From: Parcubacteria group bacterium GW2011_GWA2_43_13 | GTDB lineage: Bacteria; Patescibacteriota; Patescibacteriia; UBA9629; GWA2-43-13 | NCBI GenBank assembly: GCA_000999025.1 | Contig: LCFM01000011.1 | Location: forward strand, 44,475 to 84,233 | Reading direction: 5' to 3' | Length of the DNA: 39,759 nucleotides | Shown: piece by piece, positions 1 to 9,826 of the stretch | Position numbering within the stretch: the stretch's first letter is position 1 | Layout of the letters: every line of letters starts with the position of its first letter | Made by a program: the position numbers and the translations under genes | Notes under the pieces: generated by a model | Told to the model about the DNA's origin: nothing | Database searches by the model: none | Seen by the model: the letters and a program-made list of their open reading frames with translations, nothing else

Positions 1-21
1 TTTATTATATCACATTTTTCT

Positions 22-117
22 ATGACGTCACGCATGCGAAAAAAAGTACAAATATTGTTTGCTGTGATTCTTTTAGTAGGCATGATTTTTTTTACGATTT
101 TACCTTTGATTCGGTAG
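22..117 (+). CDS. possible small single-TM protein (MTSRMRKKVQILFAVILLVGMIFFTILPLIR*)
   Basis: 31-codon ORF with a basic N-terminus and one hydrophobic helix; its TAG stop lies in the 114-141 palindrome. Too short for the ORF track. Confidence 0.35.
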   Translation: MTSRMRKKVQILFAVILLVGMIFFTILPLIR

Positions 118-141
118 AGACGGGGTTAACTCCGTCTCTAC
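114..141. repeat. 28-bp near-palindrome gtagagacggggttaactccgtctctac (repeat family copy 1)
   Basis: Inverted repeat read directly; nearly identical to 1398-1425. Confidence 0.85.
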
Positions 142-147
142 ATACAG

Positions 148-1977
148 TTATCGTTTTAAAATTTCCAAAAATGCTTTGGTTGGGATTTGAACGCTTCCCT
201 GGCCTAATGCCTTCATTTTCTTTTTACCTGCTTTTTGCTTTTCGAGCAGTTTTCGTCTGCGGGTGATATCGCCGCCATAGAGTTTTGCAGTCACATCTTT
301 TCGCATAGGAGGAATGCGTTCCGATGCAATGATTTTTGCGCCGATTGCGGCTTGAAGTTTTATTTCAAACATTTCGCGCGGGATGTATTCTTTGAGTGTT
401 TTAACAACATGCCGTCCGGCGCGGTCTGCTTCATCCTGATACACAATACTTGAAAGCGCTGTAACTAATTCTTCGCTTACAAAAATATCAAGCCGTACAA
501 CATGTGCAGACCGGTATTCAAGAAAATCGTAATTCAATGAAGCATATCCAGAAGAGACGCTTTTGAGTTTATCATAAAAATCAACTAACAGCGCGGAGAG
601 GGGCAGTTCGCACACAGCGATCACGCGCTGGTTTGATCCGTGCGATATATAGTCAGTGTGTTTGAGCATTCCCCTTTTATCGTGGATAAGGCCCATAATG
701 CCGCCTAAATAGGATTCCGGAGTCAAGATATCAACACTCATCCATGGTTCCTTGATTTCTGTAATTTTTGTGGAATCCGGGAGTTCGGACGGGTTGGTAA
801 CGGTAATGGTTTTATTTTGGGATGTTGTTACATGATATTCCACAGACGGGACAGTTACGATAAGGTCAAGGGTGAATTCTCGTTTTAATCGCTCCTGAAT
901 AATATCAAGATGCAACATACCTAAAAATCCGCATCGAAATCCTGGCCCAAGCGCGGTTGAATGTTCTGGCTGAAATTGCAGAGCGGCGTCTGACAACTGC
1001 AGTCGTTCAAGGGCTTCATGTAAGTGTGGCACATCTTCTCCATTTCTGCAGAATAATCCGGCAAAAACCATTGGCTTGACTGTTTTATAGCCAGGCAATT
1101 GTTGGGCCTGATACTTGGTATGGGTGATGGTATCCCCTACTCTGGCGTGGCTGATGTCTTTAAGCCCGGTGATAATATAGCCGATTTCACCTGCTGAAAG
1201 CGTTTCGCTTGCGCAATATTTGGGATTAAAATATCCAACTTCTAATACTTCGGTATGTGTTTTTGTCCCTAAAAATATAATATGGTCTCCTTTTTTCACT
1301 GTTCCGCTTTTAAGTCGGATAAAAGTGATGACTCCGCGGTAATCGTCGAAGTTCGAATCAAAAATAAGCGCTTGGAGAGAAGGGTCAACGTCGGGCTGTA
1401 GAGACGAGGTTAACCTCGTCTCTACGGGCGGAGGGATGCGTTCTATAATTGCGTTTAATATTTCAGCGACACCTTGGCCTGTTTTCCCAGATGCGCGCAA
1501 AATATCTTCTTTTTTGCATCCTAATAGCGAGATAATTTCTTCTTCTGCTTTTTCTGGATCTGCGTGAGGCAGATCTATTTTATTGATCACTGGAATAATT
1601 TCAAGATTTTGATCTAATGCAAGATATAAATTTGCCAGTGTTTGAGCTTGCACGCCTTGAGTCGCGTCAACAAGCAAAATCGCGCCTTCAACAGCGGCAA
1701 GCGAACGCGATACTTCATAGGTAAAGTCAACATGACCAGGAGTGTCAATGAGATTAAGTTCATACATTTCGGATTTTAGTTCCCACTGCATTCTAGCCGG
1801 CTGGAGCTTGATCGTAATGCCGCGCTCGCGTTCTAATTCCATGGAATCAAGGATTTGGTCCTTCATGTTGCGTTTTTCAATGGTGCCGGTCAGTTCTAAA
1901 AATCGATCCGCAAGGGTCGATTTTCCATGATCTATATGCGCGATAATGCAAAAATTACGAATATGCTCAATGTCCAT
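148..1977 (-). CDS. lepA: Elongation factor 4 (LepA) GTPase
   Basis: MDIEHIRNFCIIAHIDHGKSTLADRFLE, DTPGHVDF, NKIDLP and the LepA-specific C-terminus. Confidence 0.97.
   Translation of the reverse strand: MDIEHIRNFCIIAHIDHGKSTLADRFLELTGTIEKRNMKDQILDSMELERERGITIKLQPARMQWELKSEMYELNLIDTPGHVDFTYEVSRSLAAVEGAILLVDATQGVQAQTLANLYLALDQNLEIIPVINKIDLPHADPEKAEEEIISLLGCKKEDILRASGKTGQGVAEILNAIIERIPPPVETRLTSSLQPDVDPSLQALIFDSNFDDYRGVITFIRLKSGTVKKGDHIIFLGTKTHTEVLEVGYFNPKYCASETLSAGEIGYIITGLKDISHARVGDTITHTKYQAQQLPGYKTVKPMVFAGLFCRNGEDVPHLHEALERLQLSDAALQFQPEHSTALGPGFRCGFLGMLHLDIIQERLKREFTLDLIVTVPSVEYHVTTSQNKTITVTNPSELPDSTKITEIKEPWMSVDILTPESYLGGIMGLIHDKRGMLKHTDYISHGSNQRVIAVCELPLSALLVDFYDKLKSVSSGYASLNYDFLEYRSAHVVRLDIFVSEELVTALSSIVYQDEADRAGRHVVKTLKEYIPREMFEIKLQAAIGAKIIASERIPPMRKDVTAKLYGGDITRRRKLLEKQKAGKKKMKALGQGSVQIPTKAFLEILKR
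1398..1425. repeat. Perfect 28-bp palindrome gtagagacgaggttaacctcgtctctac inside the lepA ORF (copy 2)
   Basis: Sequence equals its own reverse complement; encodes VETRLTSSL, followed by QP, between the PPP and LQALIFDS motifs of LepA. Confidence 0.95.
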
Positions 1978-1988
1978 ACTCTACATAT

Positions 1989-3557
1989 CTATTTATGGAA
2001 CAACTTTTTAAGCGTTGAAAATTCTTCAACTTTTGCAACCACACTATACCCTATATACGCACAGCAAAAAACGCAAGCCGAGACAAACGCTTGAATTAAT
2101 AATCCGGAAACAGTGCGCGTATCAACATAGTGCGCTACAGCATAGAGCATACCATAGGCAAGCCAGCCGGCAATCATTGCGCCAATACTGATTTTGCTTA
2201 CGTTTTTTAAAATACGCTCGTCATCCAATTCCCCTATTTGAATGCGCAGTAAAATCCATAACACTGATGCGTTGAAAATACTTGCAATGGAAAATGCCAG
2301 CGCAAGCCCTGCGACGCCGAAATGAGTACTTAACAGTAAAGAGCCGATAATATTTATCACAATAGAAAGCAAACTGACAATAACCGGCGTTTTGGTATTG
2401 TGATTTGCGTAAAAAGAACGCGCTAAGAGGGGCACAATTCCTTGAGCGAATAATGATACAACAAAAAAACTTAATGTCTGAATAGTCATGACAGTGTCTT
2501 CCCAATCAAACTTTCCGTATCCCAGAATCAACCGCACAATTTGCGCGCGTAAAATAAGGATAAGAATGGAAGCCGGGATAATAACAAATAAAATCCTTCT
2601 TAAAATCGCTGAAAAATGTTCAACAAATTCTTTGATATCATGTTTTGCGAATGAAGCCGCAAACACAGGCAATGCCGCTATCGCGTACGGAATGGCGATG
2701 ATGCCGTAAGGCGCGGACTGAAAATCAAATGCCCAATAATACGCCGCAACTGATCCTGAAAGGAGGGTTGACGCGATAATGGTATTGACGATTTCATTGA
2801 GTTGCACGCCGATCATTCCGATGGTGCGCGGAATCATAAGAGCGATGATTTTTTTGACATGCGTATTTGTCCACTGCACGGTAAACCGATAGCGGTATCC
2901 CAATTGCGCCACATCAACCGTTTGAACCAACACATGAAGGAGCGCGCCTAAAATAACACCGCATCCTAAAGAAAGAAGACCGAATCGAGGCGCAAACACA
3001 ATCCCGATAATGATTCCGACGTTATACAACACCGGAGCAAGCGCGAACATTTGAAATCTTCGATATGATTGCAAGATACCGGAAAAGATACTGCTGATTG
3101 CTAAAAAAAATACTCCTATGAGCATGAAGCGCGTGAGGGAAACAGACAAAGCCAATGTGGGAGCGTCAAATCCTGGTGTCATCACGCGCATTACCGAAGG
3201 CGCGAAAATCATGAGCGCAATAATCAATACTGAAATCCCAATTAATAAAATATTCAGCATTGAATTGGCAACATCCCAGTGCTTATGTTCAAGTGTTTCA
3301 TCTCCTTGAGATAAAAACTCCACAAAAACCGGAATAAAGGCAACAGATAGCGCGCCTACGAATAATGTATTTGAAACCAAGTCAGGTAAACGGAACGCGG
3401 CGTAATAGGCATCTGTTACATTGCTTGCGCCGTATTCATACGCCAAGAGCTGATTGCGAACCAATGCGAGGAGTTTTCCGATCAGTGTAAAAAAAGCGAT
3501 GATGAGCGCACCTCCAGCTATGGTTGATTGAAGTTTTTGAGTAACTCGTTTTACCAT
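1989..3557 (-). CDS. murJ: MurJ/MviN-type lipid flippase
   Basis: ~14 hydrophobic segments; 'GKLLALVRNQLLAYEYGASNVTDAYYAAFRLPDLV' is typical of MurJ. Confidence 0.92.
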   Translation of the reverse strand: MVKRVTQKLQSTIAGGALIIAFFTLIGKLLALVRNQLLAYEYGASNVTDAYYAAFRLPDLVSNTLFVGALSVAFIPVFVEFLSQGDETLEHKHWDVANSMLNILLIGISVLIIALMIFAPSVMRVMTPGFDAPTLALSVSLTRFMLIGVFFLAISSIFSGILQSYRRFQMFALAPVLYNVGIIIGIVFAPRFGLLSLGCGVILGALLHVLVQTVDVAQLGYRYRFTVQWTNTHVKKIIALMIPRTIGMIGVQLNEIVNTIIASTLLSGSVAAYYWAFDFQSAPYGIIAIPYAIAALPVFAASFAKHDIKEFVEHFSAILRRILFVIIPASILILILRAQIVRLILGYGKFDWEDTVMTIQTLSFFVVSLFAQGIVPLLARSFYANHNTKTPVIVSLLSIVINIIGSLLLSTHFGVAGLALAFSIASIFNASVLWILLRIQIGELDDERILKNVSKISIGAMIAGWLAYGMLYAVAHYVDTRTVSGLLIQAFVSACVFCCAYIGYSVVAKVEEFSTLKKLFHK

Positions 3558-3587
3558 GATTACGAAATTTTAAAAAAATATTACTAT

Positions 3588-6179
3588 TTAAATATCAAAT
3601 ACAACTCCCCATGCGATATCTTGTTCTAACGGCTGAAAGAGTTTAGCTGAATACGGGGTAAGTTGCAACGTGCCTTGCGATGCTTTATGCCAATACGGGT
3701 CAATCGTTCCATTACTACTTCGGAGCGTTGAAGAAATAGTCGCAGGCCCGCTTCCTGATTGCCTTTGAATGAGTATGCTATATCGGGCGGTGTCTTTTGC
3801 AGTCAGGGTAAATGGAAGTTTATATGAAAACGTGATTTTTTTTGTTTCTCCCGGGTTGAGCCACTGATAGGCGCCAAAAACCGTTTTCCCCCATTCCTGC
3901 GTGATTCTGATATCATTTCGTTCATTTAAGAGCGGATTTTTTTCATATTCAATCAAATCAGCATCTGCCTCAAGTTCAACCTCCGGTTCTTTGAATGTTA
4001 TTTTGTATGTTTGCACATCTTTTTCAACCGAGATTAACGCGCTGTTTTGTGGCACGTACAGACGGAGGTAACTGATATTGCGGACAAATGAGAATTTTTT
4101 TTCAGGAACAGCTGTGTGGGTTCGTTCAATCGTAACAGTTGAAATGACTGACCCATCATTTTGGATAACCGCTTCTTGGGTAATGGTTTGTTTGATATCT
4201 GCATTGGATTTTCCGCCTGCAATATTGCTGTCAACGAGCATGAGATAATCTTGAGGAGCTGATTTTATGCTTCCGGCCCATCCTTGTTGTTCAAGCCATA
4301 GCTGTAAATCTTCATGACGCGAGTAAAGCTGAATGTCTCGTGAGACCAGAGAGGTGGAAAGTAAAGAAAAAATATCTAAAAATTGTTTTGGCTCGGCATC
4401 AATCACTCGCTGGATAACGATAGGAGTCATCACAGCAATGATTTTTTTAGGCATGTTTTCTTGCTTGTCGTAATCTTCTTCCACTTCTTCTTGCACGACA
4501 TCAAAAAAATTATCAGCAGAAACAGTTCTGCCGAATTCAGGCAATTCGATCGGTCCGGTAATGGATAGGAGTTTTTGCATGAGGGTGGCATTGATCGCAA
4601 TGACCTCGTCAACAGTCGGGCCGCCTGATTTTTCATAAAACCATGCGATTTTTTTTGCCGAGCTGGGAAAATCCGGGAACCAGTTTGCATCATGAAATTG
4701 CCATTGCGGATTCACCACCCACAATGGCTGGGGAGCGGCAACACGCGCGGTTAATTGATTTTGCAAATCATAGAGCCCGCCTCCCGGGATTTCAATATGC
4801 ACAATTTTTCCCCTGTCAATATCAACCAATGCGAATGACCCTAAAAATCCTCCAGTGGGCCGCAATTCCGTATTGTTTTGAAATACAATCAGCGCGCGAT
4901 GGGTTTCGTCGTTTCCGAGAAGGATTTTAATATGATGAAGAATATCAGCGAGTTCAATGGTCGTTTTTTGCATGAGCGGAAGAATGGTTTGAAGTTGGCT
5001 CCAGTACGATTGAGCCGAACGCGGCACATACGACATATTTACCTCTGTGGCTCGCTGATTGACAAGCGCGATGCGAGGCCGAATACGGATGAGTGATTCT
5101 TCAAGCGATTCAATTTTGTGTATCAGGTTTGATTGAGCGGTATCATCGCTTTGAGAGTTAGCCAGCCCTTCAAATGGTTTTGTATCAGGCGTAAATGCAT
5201 TGCCAATATCAAAAATGTTCCCTTGAGTGAATTGGGAAAGCGCGTTTGTTAAATCCGCGCCTGCAAGCGTGAGTTGCGTGCCGATTTCCAATAATGTATC
5301 CGCAGTGTCTCCTTGCGGAGTAAAACGCGATAACGCATCCGCGATAATGCCGGCGCTTTTAAATGAGGATTGGGCTTTGAGAAAATAGGTATGAGCATTT
5401 TCAAGCGTGCCGGAGAGTTGTTCTAATTGTATGTTTTCAGGATGATCGGAAAGCTGTCGCAGTTCTTTGATTGCTTGTTCCGTATGTGCCACAACTCCCT
5501 GCTTTGCATGAGACGCAATGCCGAACGCTTGGATAGGCGCTGTAACAACGAGCGATATGGCGATGTAACTTGCTATTACTTTGACATACGGGTGCACAAA
5601 CCCGTGAGTGGTGAATCGCGGTGAAGATTGTTTTGCAGGCGGTTCTTCCTGGCGGTTTTTTATATGGGTGGCGCGTGAAAACAGCCGGCATAACGCAATG
5701 ATCGGAAAAATAAGGCCGTAACAGATATCAATAATCAGGCGGCCTAAAGCAATAAGAAAGGCATCAAAAATATTAGCAGACGCGAAAGCTGTGCGTTTTC
5801 TTTCACGCGAATACACGCGATCCGCTTGGCTTGAATTCGTGCGCAGAGAAGATGTTAAATCAATATTTTTTGCGCGCGACTTGCGCGGACTGGATCGTTG
5901 CCATGTCCATGAGTGTTTTTTTTGCGATTGTTTTTCTTGGGATTTTTTTTCAAAGTCAGCGATTTCCTCTGCGGCTCGTGTAAGTTTTATTTCAAAAAGA
6001 TCAAGCGCGTGTGAAATATCCACGCGGTTTAAAAACGCATCCCGATTGAAACTTCGTATCTGTTGTTTTGCAAGGGTTGTGTGATCAAAATAGGGATGAT
6101 TAAAAATACGCTCACACTGCTGTTCTATAGCAGAAAGCCGGCTCCTGTACTCAAAGGCGTTTTTTCGATTCATACACAA
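3588..6179 (-). CDS. DUF4012 domain-containing membrane-anchored protein
   Basis: 'IVFQNNTELRPTGGFLGSFALVDIDRGKI' is characteristic of DUF4012; one TM segment near residue 205. Confidence 0.8.
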   Translation of the reverse strand: MCMNRKNAFEYRSRLSAIEQQCERIFNHPYFDHTTLAKQQIRSFNRDAFLNRVDISHALDLFEIKLTRAAEEIADFEKKSQEKQSQKKHSWTWQRSSPRKSRAKNIDLTSSLRTNSSQADRVYSRERKRTAFASANIFDAFLIALGRLIIDICYGLIFPIIALCRLFSRATHIKNRQEEPPAKQSSPRFTTHGFVHPYVKVIASYIAISLVVTAPIQAFGIASHAKQGVVAHTEQAIKELRQLSDHPENIQLEQLSGTLENAHTYFLKAQSSFKSAGIIADALSRFTPQGDTADTLLEIGTQLTLAGADLTNALSQFTQGNIFDIGNAFTPDTKPFEGLANSQSDDTAQSNLIHKIESLEESLIRIRPRIALVNQRATEVNMSYVPRSAQSYWSQLQTILPLMQKTTIELADILHHIKILLGNDETHRALIVFQNNTELRPTGGFLGSFALVDIDRGKIVHIEIPGGGLYDLQNQLTARVAAPQPLWVVNPQWQFHDANWFPDFPSSAKKIAWFYEKSGGPTVDEVIAINATLMQKLLSITGPIELPEFGRTVSADNFFDVVQEEVEEDYDKQENMPKKIIAVMTPIVIQRVIDAEPKQFLDIFSLLSTSLVSRDIQLYSRHEDLQLWLEQQGWAGSIKSAPQDYLMLVDSNIAGGKSNADIKQTITQEAVIQNDGSVISTVTIERTHTAVPEKKFSFVRNISYLRLYVPQNSALISVEKDVQTYKITFKEPEVELEADADLIEYEKNPLLNERNDIRITQEWGKTVFGAYQWLNPGETKKITFSYKLPFTLTAKDTARYSILIQRQSGSGPATISSTLRSSNGTIDPYWHKASQGTLQLTPYSAKLFQPLEQDIAWGVVFDI

Positions 6180-6244
6180 ACAAGAAGGTTTTCACCTTCG
6201 ATCAATGTCATTGTACTCACATAGAGAGTATATCACAGATACGA

Positions 6245-7399
6245 TCATTGTTTCGAATTGAATATCTGTTGATAACATTCGATTGTTTGTTGTCCTGTCG
6301 TGCGCCATGAAAATTGCGTTGCGCGATGAATTCCTCTTCGCGCGTATTCTGATAAAACATCAGGATGTGATAGACACCGAACAATGGTATGTGCAATGTC
6401 CTTTGGATGGTCAGGCGATACGCGCACGGCGGCGTCTTCTGCTATTTCCTGCAAAGATCCCCTATCGCTGATAAGAACAGGTGTACCATGGCTCATGGCT
6501 TCAAGTACTGGTAAGCCAAATCCTTCATAGCAGGTGATATACATAAAAAACGTTGCGTTAGCATAAAGAATGGATCGTTCTTCATCTGTTATTTCCCCTA
6601 TCCACTGAATGCGGGAATGAATATCAGGATATGTTGTACAAACCAATTGTTCAAGCTGGGAATGAAAAACATCCTGTCTCCCCGCAATAATGAATGGATA
6701 AGTGGCAATCGTGGGGTCTGTATCGCATGCCATCATATATCCTTGTATCATGGCAGAAAGATTTTTATGCGGATATGCCGCACCGATGTAAAAAAGATAG
6801 TGATGCGACACAAGATGCAAGCGATTCAAATATGCGTGTTGAACTTCTTGTGCCACAGGATTTACTTGGGCAACACCTTCGTGTATCACAGAACATTTTT
6901 TTTGCGCGTGCGGATAGTAAGAAAGAATATCATCGCGCGTATGGTTTGATACCGCAATAATATGGCGCGCGCGTTTGATTGCGCGTGCGAGCGTTAATCG
7001 GTATCCCCACAGTTTTAGGCGATACATCGCGTGCGAGTGGTGTGTCGCGTATTCTGTTGGGAATTTGTGAATAATCATGTCATGGATTGTCATCACAAAG
7101 GGCTGTTTGGTAAATAGCGGAACAGTAAAATGCGGAAAATGCATGAGGTCAATATGTTTGCGAAAAATAATCCATGGCAAAAGAAGTTGTTCTTTAAGAG
7201 TATACAAGCGGATATCAACCATTTTTTTGTGAAAATGAGGATTGGTCGGCTGATATTCTCTCCAGCCCTGTTTGCTTACAAAAACAGTATACTCGTTTTC
7301 GGCATCCAATCGTTCGAGTTCAGCTATGAGATGTTTTAAATACTGGCCGATTCCTCGACCATAGGTGCCATATAACCGTGCGTCAATTCCAATATGCAT
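6245..7399 (-). CDS. Glycosyltransferase family 4 protein
   Basis: MHIGIDARLYGTYGRGIGQYLKHL start chosen within the longer ORF (6245..7489); 'YEGFGLPVLEAMSHGTPVLISDRGSLQEIAEDAAV'. Confidence 0.9.
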   Translation of the reverse strand: MHIGIDARLYGTYGRGIGQYLKHLIAELERLDAENEYTVFVSKQGWREYQPTNPHFHKKMVDIRLYTLKEQLLLPWIIFRKHIDLMHFPHFTVPLFTKQPFVMTIHDMIIHKFPTEYATHHSHAMYRLKLWGYRLTLARAIKRARHIIAVSNHTRDDILSYYPHAQKKCSVIHEGVAQVNPVAQEVQHAYLNRLHLVSHHYLFYIGAAYPHKNLSAMIQGYMMACDTDPTIATYPFIIAGRQDVFHSQLEQLVCTTYPDIHSRIQWIGEITDEERSILYANATFFMYITCYEGFGLPVLEAMSHGTPVLISDRGSLQEIAEDAAVRVSPDHPKDIAHTIVRCLSHPDVLSEYARRGIHRATQFSWRTTGQQTIECYQQIFNSKQ

Positions 7400-7410
7400 A
7401 GATGGTATAA

Positions 7411-8481
7411 TTATATTTGCATGCATTCCCACCATTCGCGGGCCGCTCGTTCCCATGTGAATTGTCGCGCCCGTTCCGTACCTTTGCACATTAGTTCATT
7501 GCGCAGTGCAGTGTCGTTGTGCAGTTCTTGTATGGCTTTGAGCCATTGGAGCGGCTGATACGGCGAGATGAGCAGTCCCGCATTGTCAACAACTTCAGGG
7601 ATACTGGTTGTATTACTTGCGATCACCGGAGTTCCTCCTGCCATTGCTTCAAGAATCGGCAAGCCGAATCCTTCGAATAAGGATGGATAAACCAAACAGT
7701 CAGCAAGGGCGTATACACCAGGTTTATCTTGCTCTTGGACAAAAGGAAGATCAGATGAACCAATAAGAATAAGCGGAAGCGGAAGATTGTGCCGTATACT
7801 TGAAAGTAATGTTATATTTTTTCTCGCATTGCCGTAAAAGCCAAGGATAAACGCAGGAGGAAGATGGTATTTTTTTTGAATATAGCGTTTGTGTTTTTCA
7901 GACGGTGGTGTAAAAAATCGTTCATCCACTCCCTCATGGATGATTGTTATCTTTGATTCTGGAACATCAAACATTCTTATCATATCATGCGCGGTAAATT
8001 CGGAAACAGCAATAATATGATGCGCGTTCGCAATCATCTTGCGTATACGAACCAGCGCATGCCACATCCGTTCTTTCCATGAATACGCTTCTGGATAATG
8101 GAAAATCGAAAGATCATGAATCGTGAGAACATACGGACTTGATGTCGCGGAAATGTTCCAATTCGGGAGCCATGTGATGTCCGGTTTGGCGTTTCGGAAC
8201 GCAAGCATATCTATTTGTGGCGCGTTGCATCCCACAAGGAGCATATGTAACAGGATGTTGGGGAGATGCGTGCGACATAGAGTACCTTCTTGCGCGAGCC
8301 ATGGAGCATTGCGTTTAATATTTTCAAACGCTTGATCATTTCTACCGCTCACAAAGAGACGTATATCGCATGAAGCGGACAGAGGACACTGCAAAATCGC
8401 GCGAGTCATTTCTGTCGCATACCATGAAACCCCTCCCCATTTGCGTTCAAGTAAAGATCGCGCATCAATGCAGATATTCAT
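7411..8481 (-). CDS. Glycosyltransferase family 4 protein
   Basis: 'MNICIDARSLLERKWGGVSWYATEM'; 'FEGFGLPILEAMAGGTPVIASNTTSIPEVV'. Confidence 0.9.
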   Translation of the reverse strand: MNICIDARSLLERKWGGVSWYATEMTRAILQCPLSASCDIRLFVSGRNDQAFENIKRNAPWLAQEGTLCRTHLPNILLHMLLVGCNAPQIDMLAFRNAKPDITWLPNWNISATSSPYVLTIHDLSIFHYPEAYSWKERMWHALVRIRKMIANAHHIIAVSEFTAHDMIRMFDVPESKITIIHEGVDERFFTPPSEKHKRYIQKKYHLPPAFILGFYGNARKNITLLSSIRHNLPLPLILIGSSDLPFVQEQDKPGVYALADCLVYPSLFEGFGLPILEAMAGGTPVIASNTTSIPEVVDNAGLLISPYQPLQWLKAIQELHNDTALRNELMCKGTERARQFTWERAAREWWECMQI

Positions 8482-8486
8482 ATACT

Positions 8487-9620
8487 TTAATAGTAATCAC
8501 CAAATAATGATGTGGTGCTCGCGTCTTTTTGTTTGATCACCTGCACAATATACTCTTTTATTTCTTGCTCAAATCGTTGTTTACTAAAACGCATTGCATG
8601 GGCGTGGATGGTTTGAGGATCAAAATCGTTCGGCTGAAAACGGATAATGGAATGGGCAAGGGCTTCCCATGATTGTTCTTCAAAAAAAACGCCTGTAATG
8701 TGGTTGTGAATGGTCTCTAAAAATCCACCGGCATGATACGCGATAACCGGCTTTCCCACGGCCATCGCCTCGACAGCCGCAATGCCGAAATCCTCTTCTT
8801 GGGGTTGAATAAAGGCAATGCAATTCTGATACAGTCGCCATTTGTCTTGTTCTGATATCATGCCTGTGAAATGGATGTTGGGTTGGGCTTTTTTCTGTAA
8901 CATTCTCATTTCTTCTCCTGTGCCCGCGACAACCAATGGAATGCCGAGCTCGTTAAATGCTTCGATCGCGATGTCAACGCGTTTGTACGCTTTTAGTCGG
9001 CCCAGTATGAGATAATAGTTTTTGTGCTCAAATGATGGTTGTTGGGATTCGACATCAACAGGAGGATAGATAACCGTGCTTTCTCTGCCATAGTATTTTT
9101 TTATGCGTTGGGCTACAAATGCCGAGTTCGCAATAAAAAAATCCACCCGTTGCGCGGCCAAATAATCCCACTGACGGAGTTTTGTTAGGATGAGGGGCAA
9201 AAAGGATTTGATAACAGCGCTGTACTGCAATTCATCAGTATAGGTATTTGCGTCGCTCCATAAATAGCGCGTCGGCGTATGGCAATAGCAAATATGCTTT
9301 GCTCCCGGGCGCACCAACACCCCTTTAGCAAAAGCCGATGCATCTGAAATTACGAGATCAAATTTTCGAAGATCAAGCCGTTCTATTGCCGATGGCATGA
9401 GAGAAAGATACCACTTGAAAGATTGTTTTGAAAAAGGAAGCGATTGGATAAATGAAGTGATAATGGCGCTGGTTTTAAATTTTTCTTTAAGTGTTGATGT
9501 ATCATGAATCAGTGTAAAAATAGGCGCCTTCGGATACATGTGGGTAAACGAATCAAGTACTTGTTCAGCCCCGCCAAGTTGGTTTAAATGGTCATGCACC
9601 AAGGCAATTCTCATAGACAC
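8487..9620 (-). CDS. Glycosyltransferase family 4 protein
   Basis: 'RIALVHDHLNQLGGAEQVL'; 'EEDFGIAAVEAMAVGKPVIAYHAGGFLETI'. Confidence 0.9.
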   Translation of the reverse strand: MSMRIALVHDHLNQLGGAEQVLDSFTHMYPKAPIFTLIHDTSTLKEKFKTSAIITSFIQSLPFSKQSFKWYLSLMPSAIERLDLRKFDLVISDASAFAKGVLVRPGAKHICYCHTPTRYLWSDANTYTDELQYSAVIKSFLPLILTKLRQWDYLAAQRVDFFIANSAFVAQRIKKYYGRESTVIYPPVDVESQQPSFEHKNYYLILGRLKAYKRVDIAIEAFNELGIPLVVAGTGEEMRMLQKKAQPNIHFTGMISEQDKWRLYQNCIAFIQPQEEDFGIAAVEAMAVGKPVIAYHAGGFLETIHNHITGVFFEEQSWEALAHSIIRFQPNDFDPQTIHAHAMRFSKQRFEQEIKEYIVQVIKQKDASTTSLFGDYY

Positions 9621-9723
9621 GTTATTTTAGAGAAATTGGCTTGTTTGCGCAACTGGCGCTATACACAGGTTTGCGAATAAAAAAGACGTCCCCCTCAAAA
9701 GTTTTGAATTATGAAATACCGTT

Positions 9724-9814
9724 GTAGAGACGTGCCGTTGTCTGCTCGCCATTGGAGGAGCACGTCTTGAGTAAGTATATACCGCTTTTAGACGCCCCAG
9801 CGGGGCGTCTCTAC
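9724..9814. repeat. ~91-bp MITE-like element with gtagagacg/cgtctctac ends (copy 3)
   Basis: Terminal inverted repeats plus internal gacgccccagcggggcgtc hairpin; aligns to the reverse complement of 25031-25101. Confidence 0.8.
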
Positions 9815-9826
9815 ATAATATATTCA

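Noticed and set aside
4034-6084. Multiple 60-100 aa ORFs on either strand over the DUF4012 gene
   Set aside because: Overlap a convincing long CDS; shadow ORFs. The same applies to antisense ORFs over lepA, murJ, glycosyltransferases, pyrG, murA and rfb genes.
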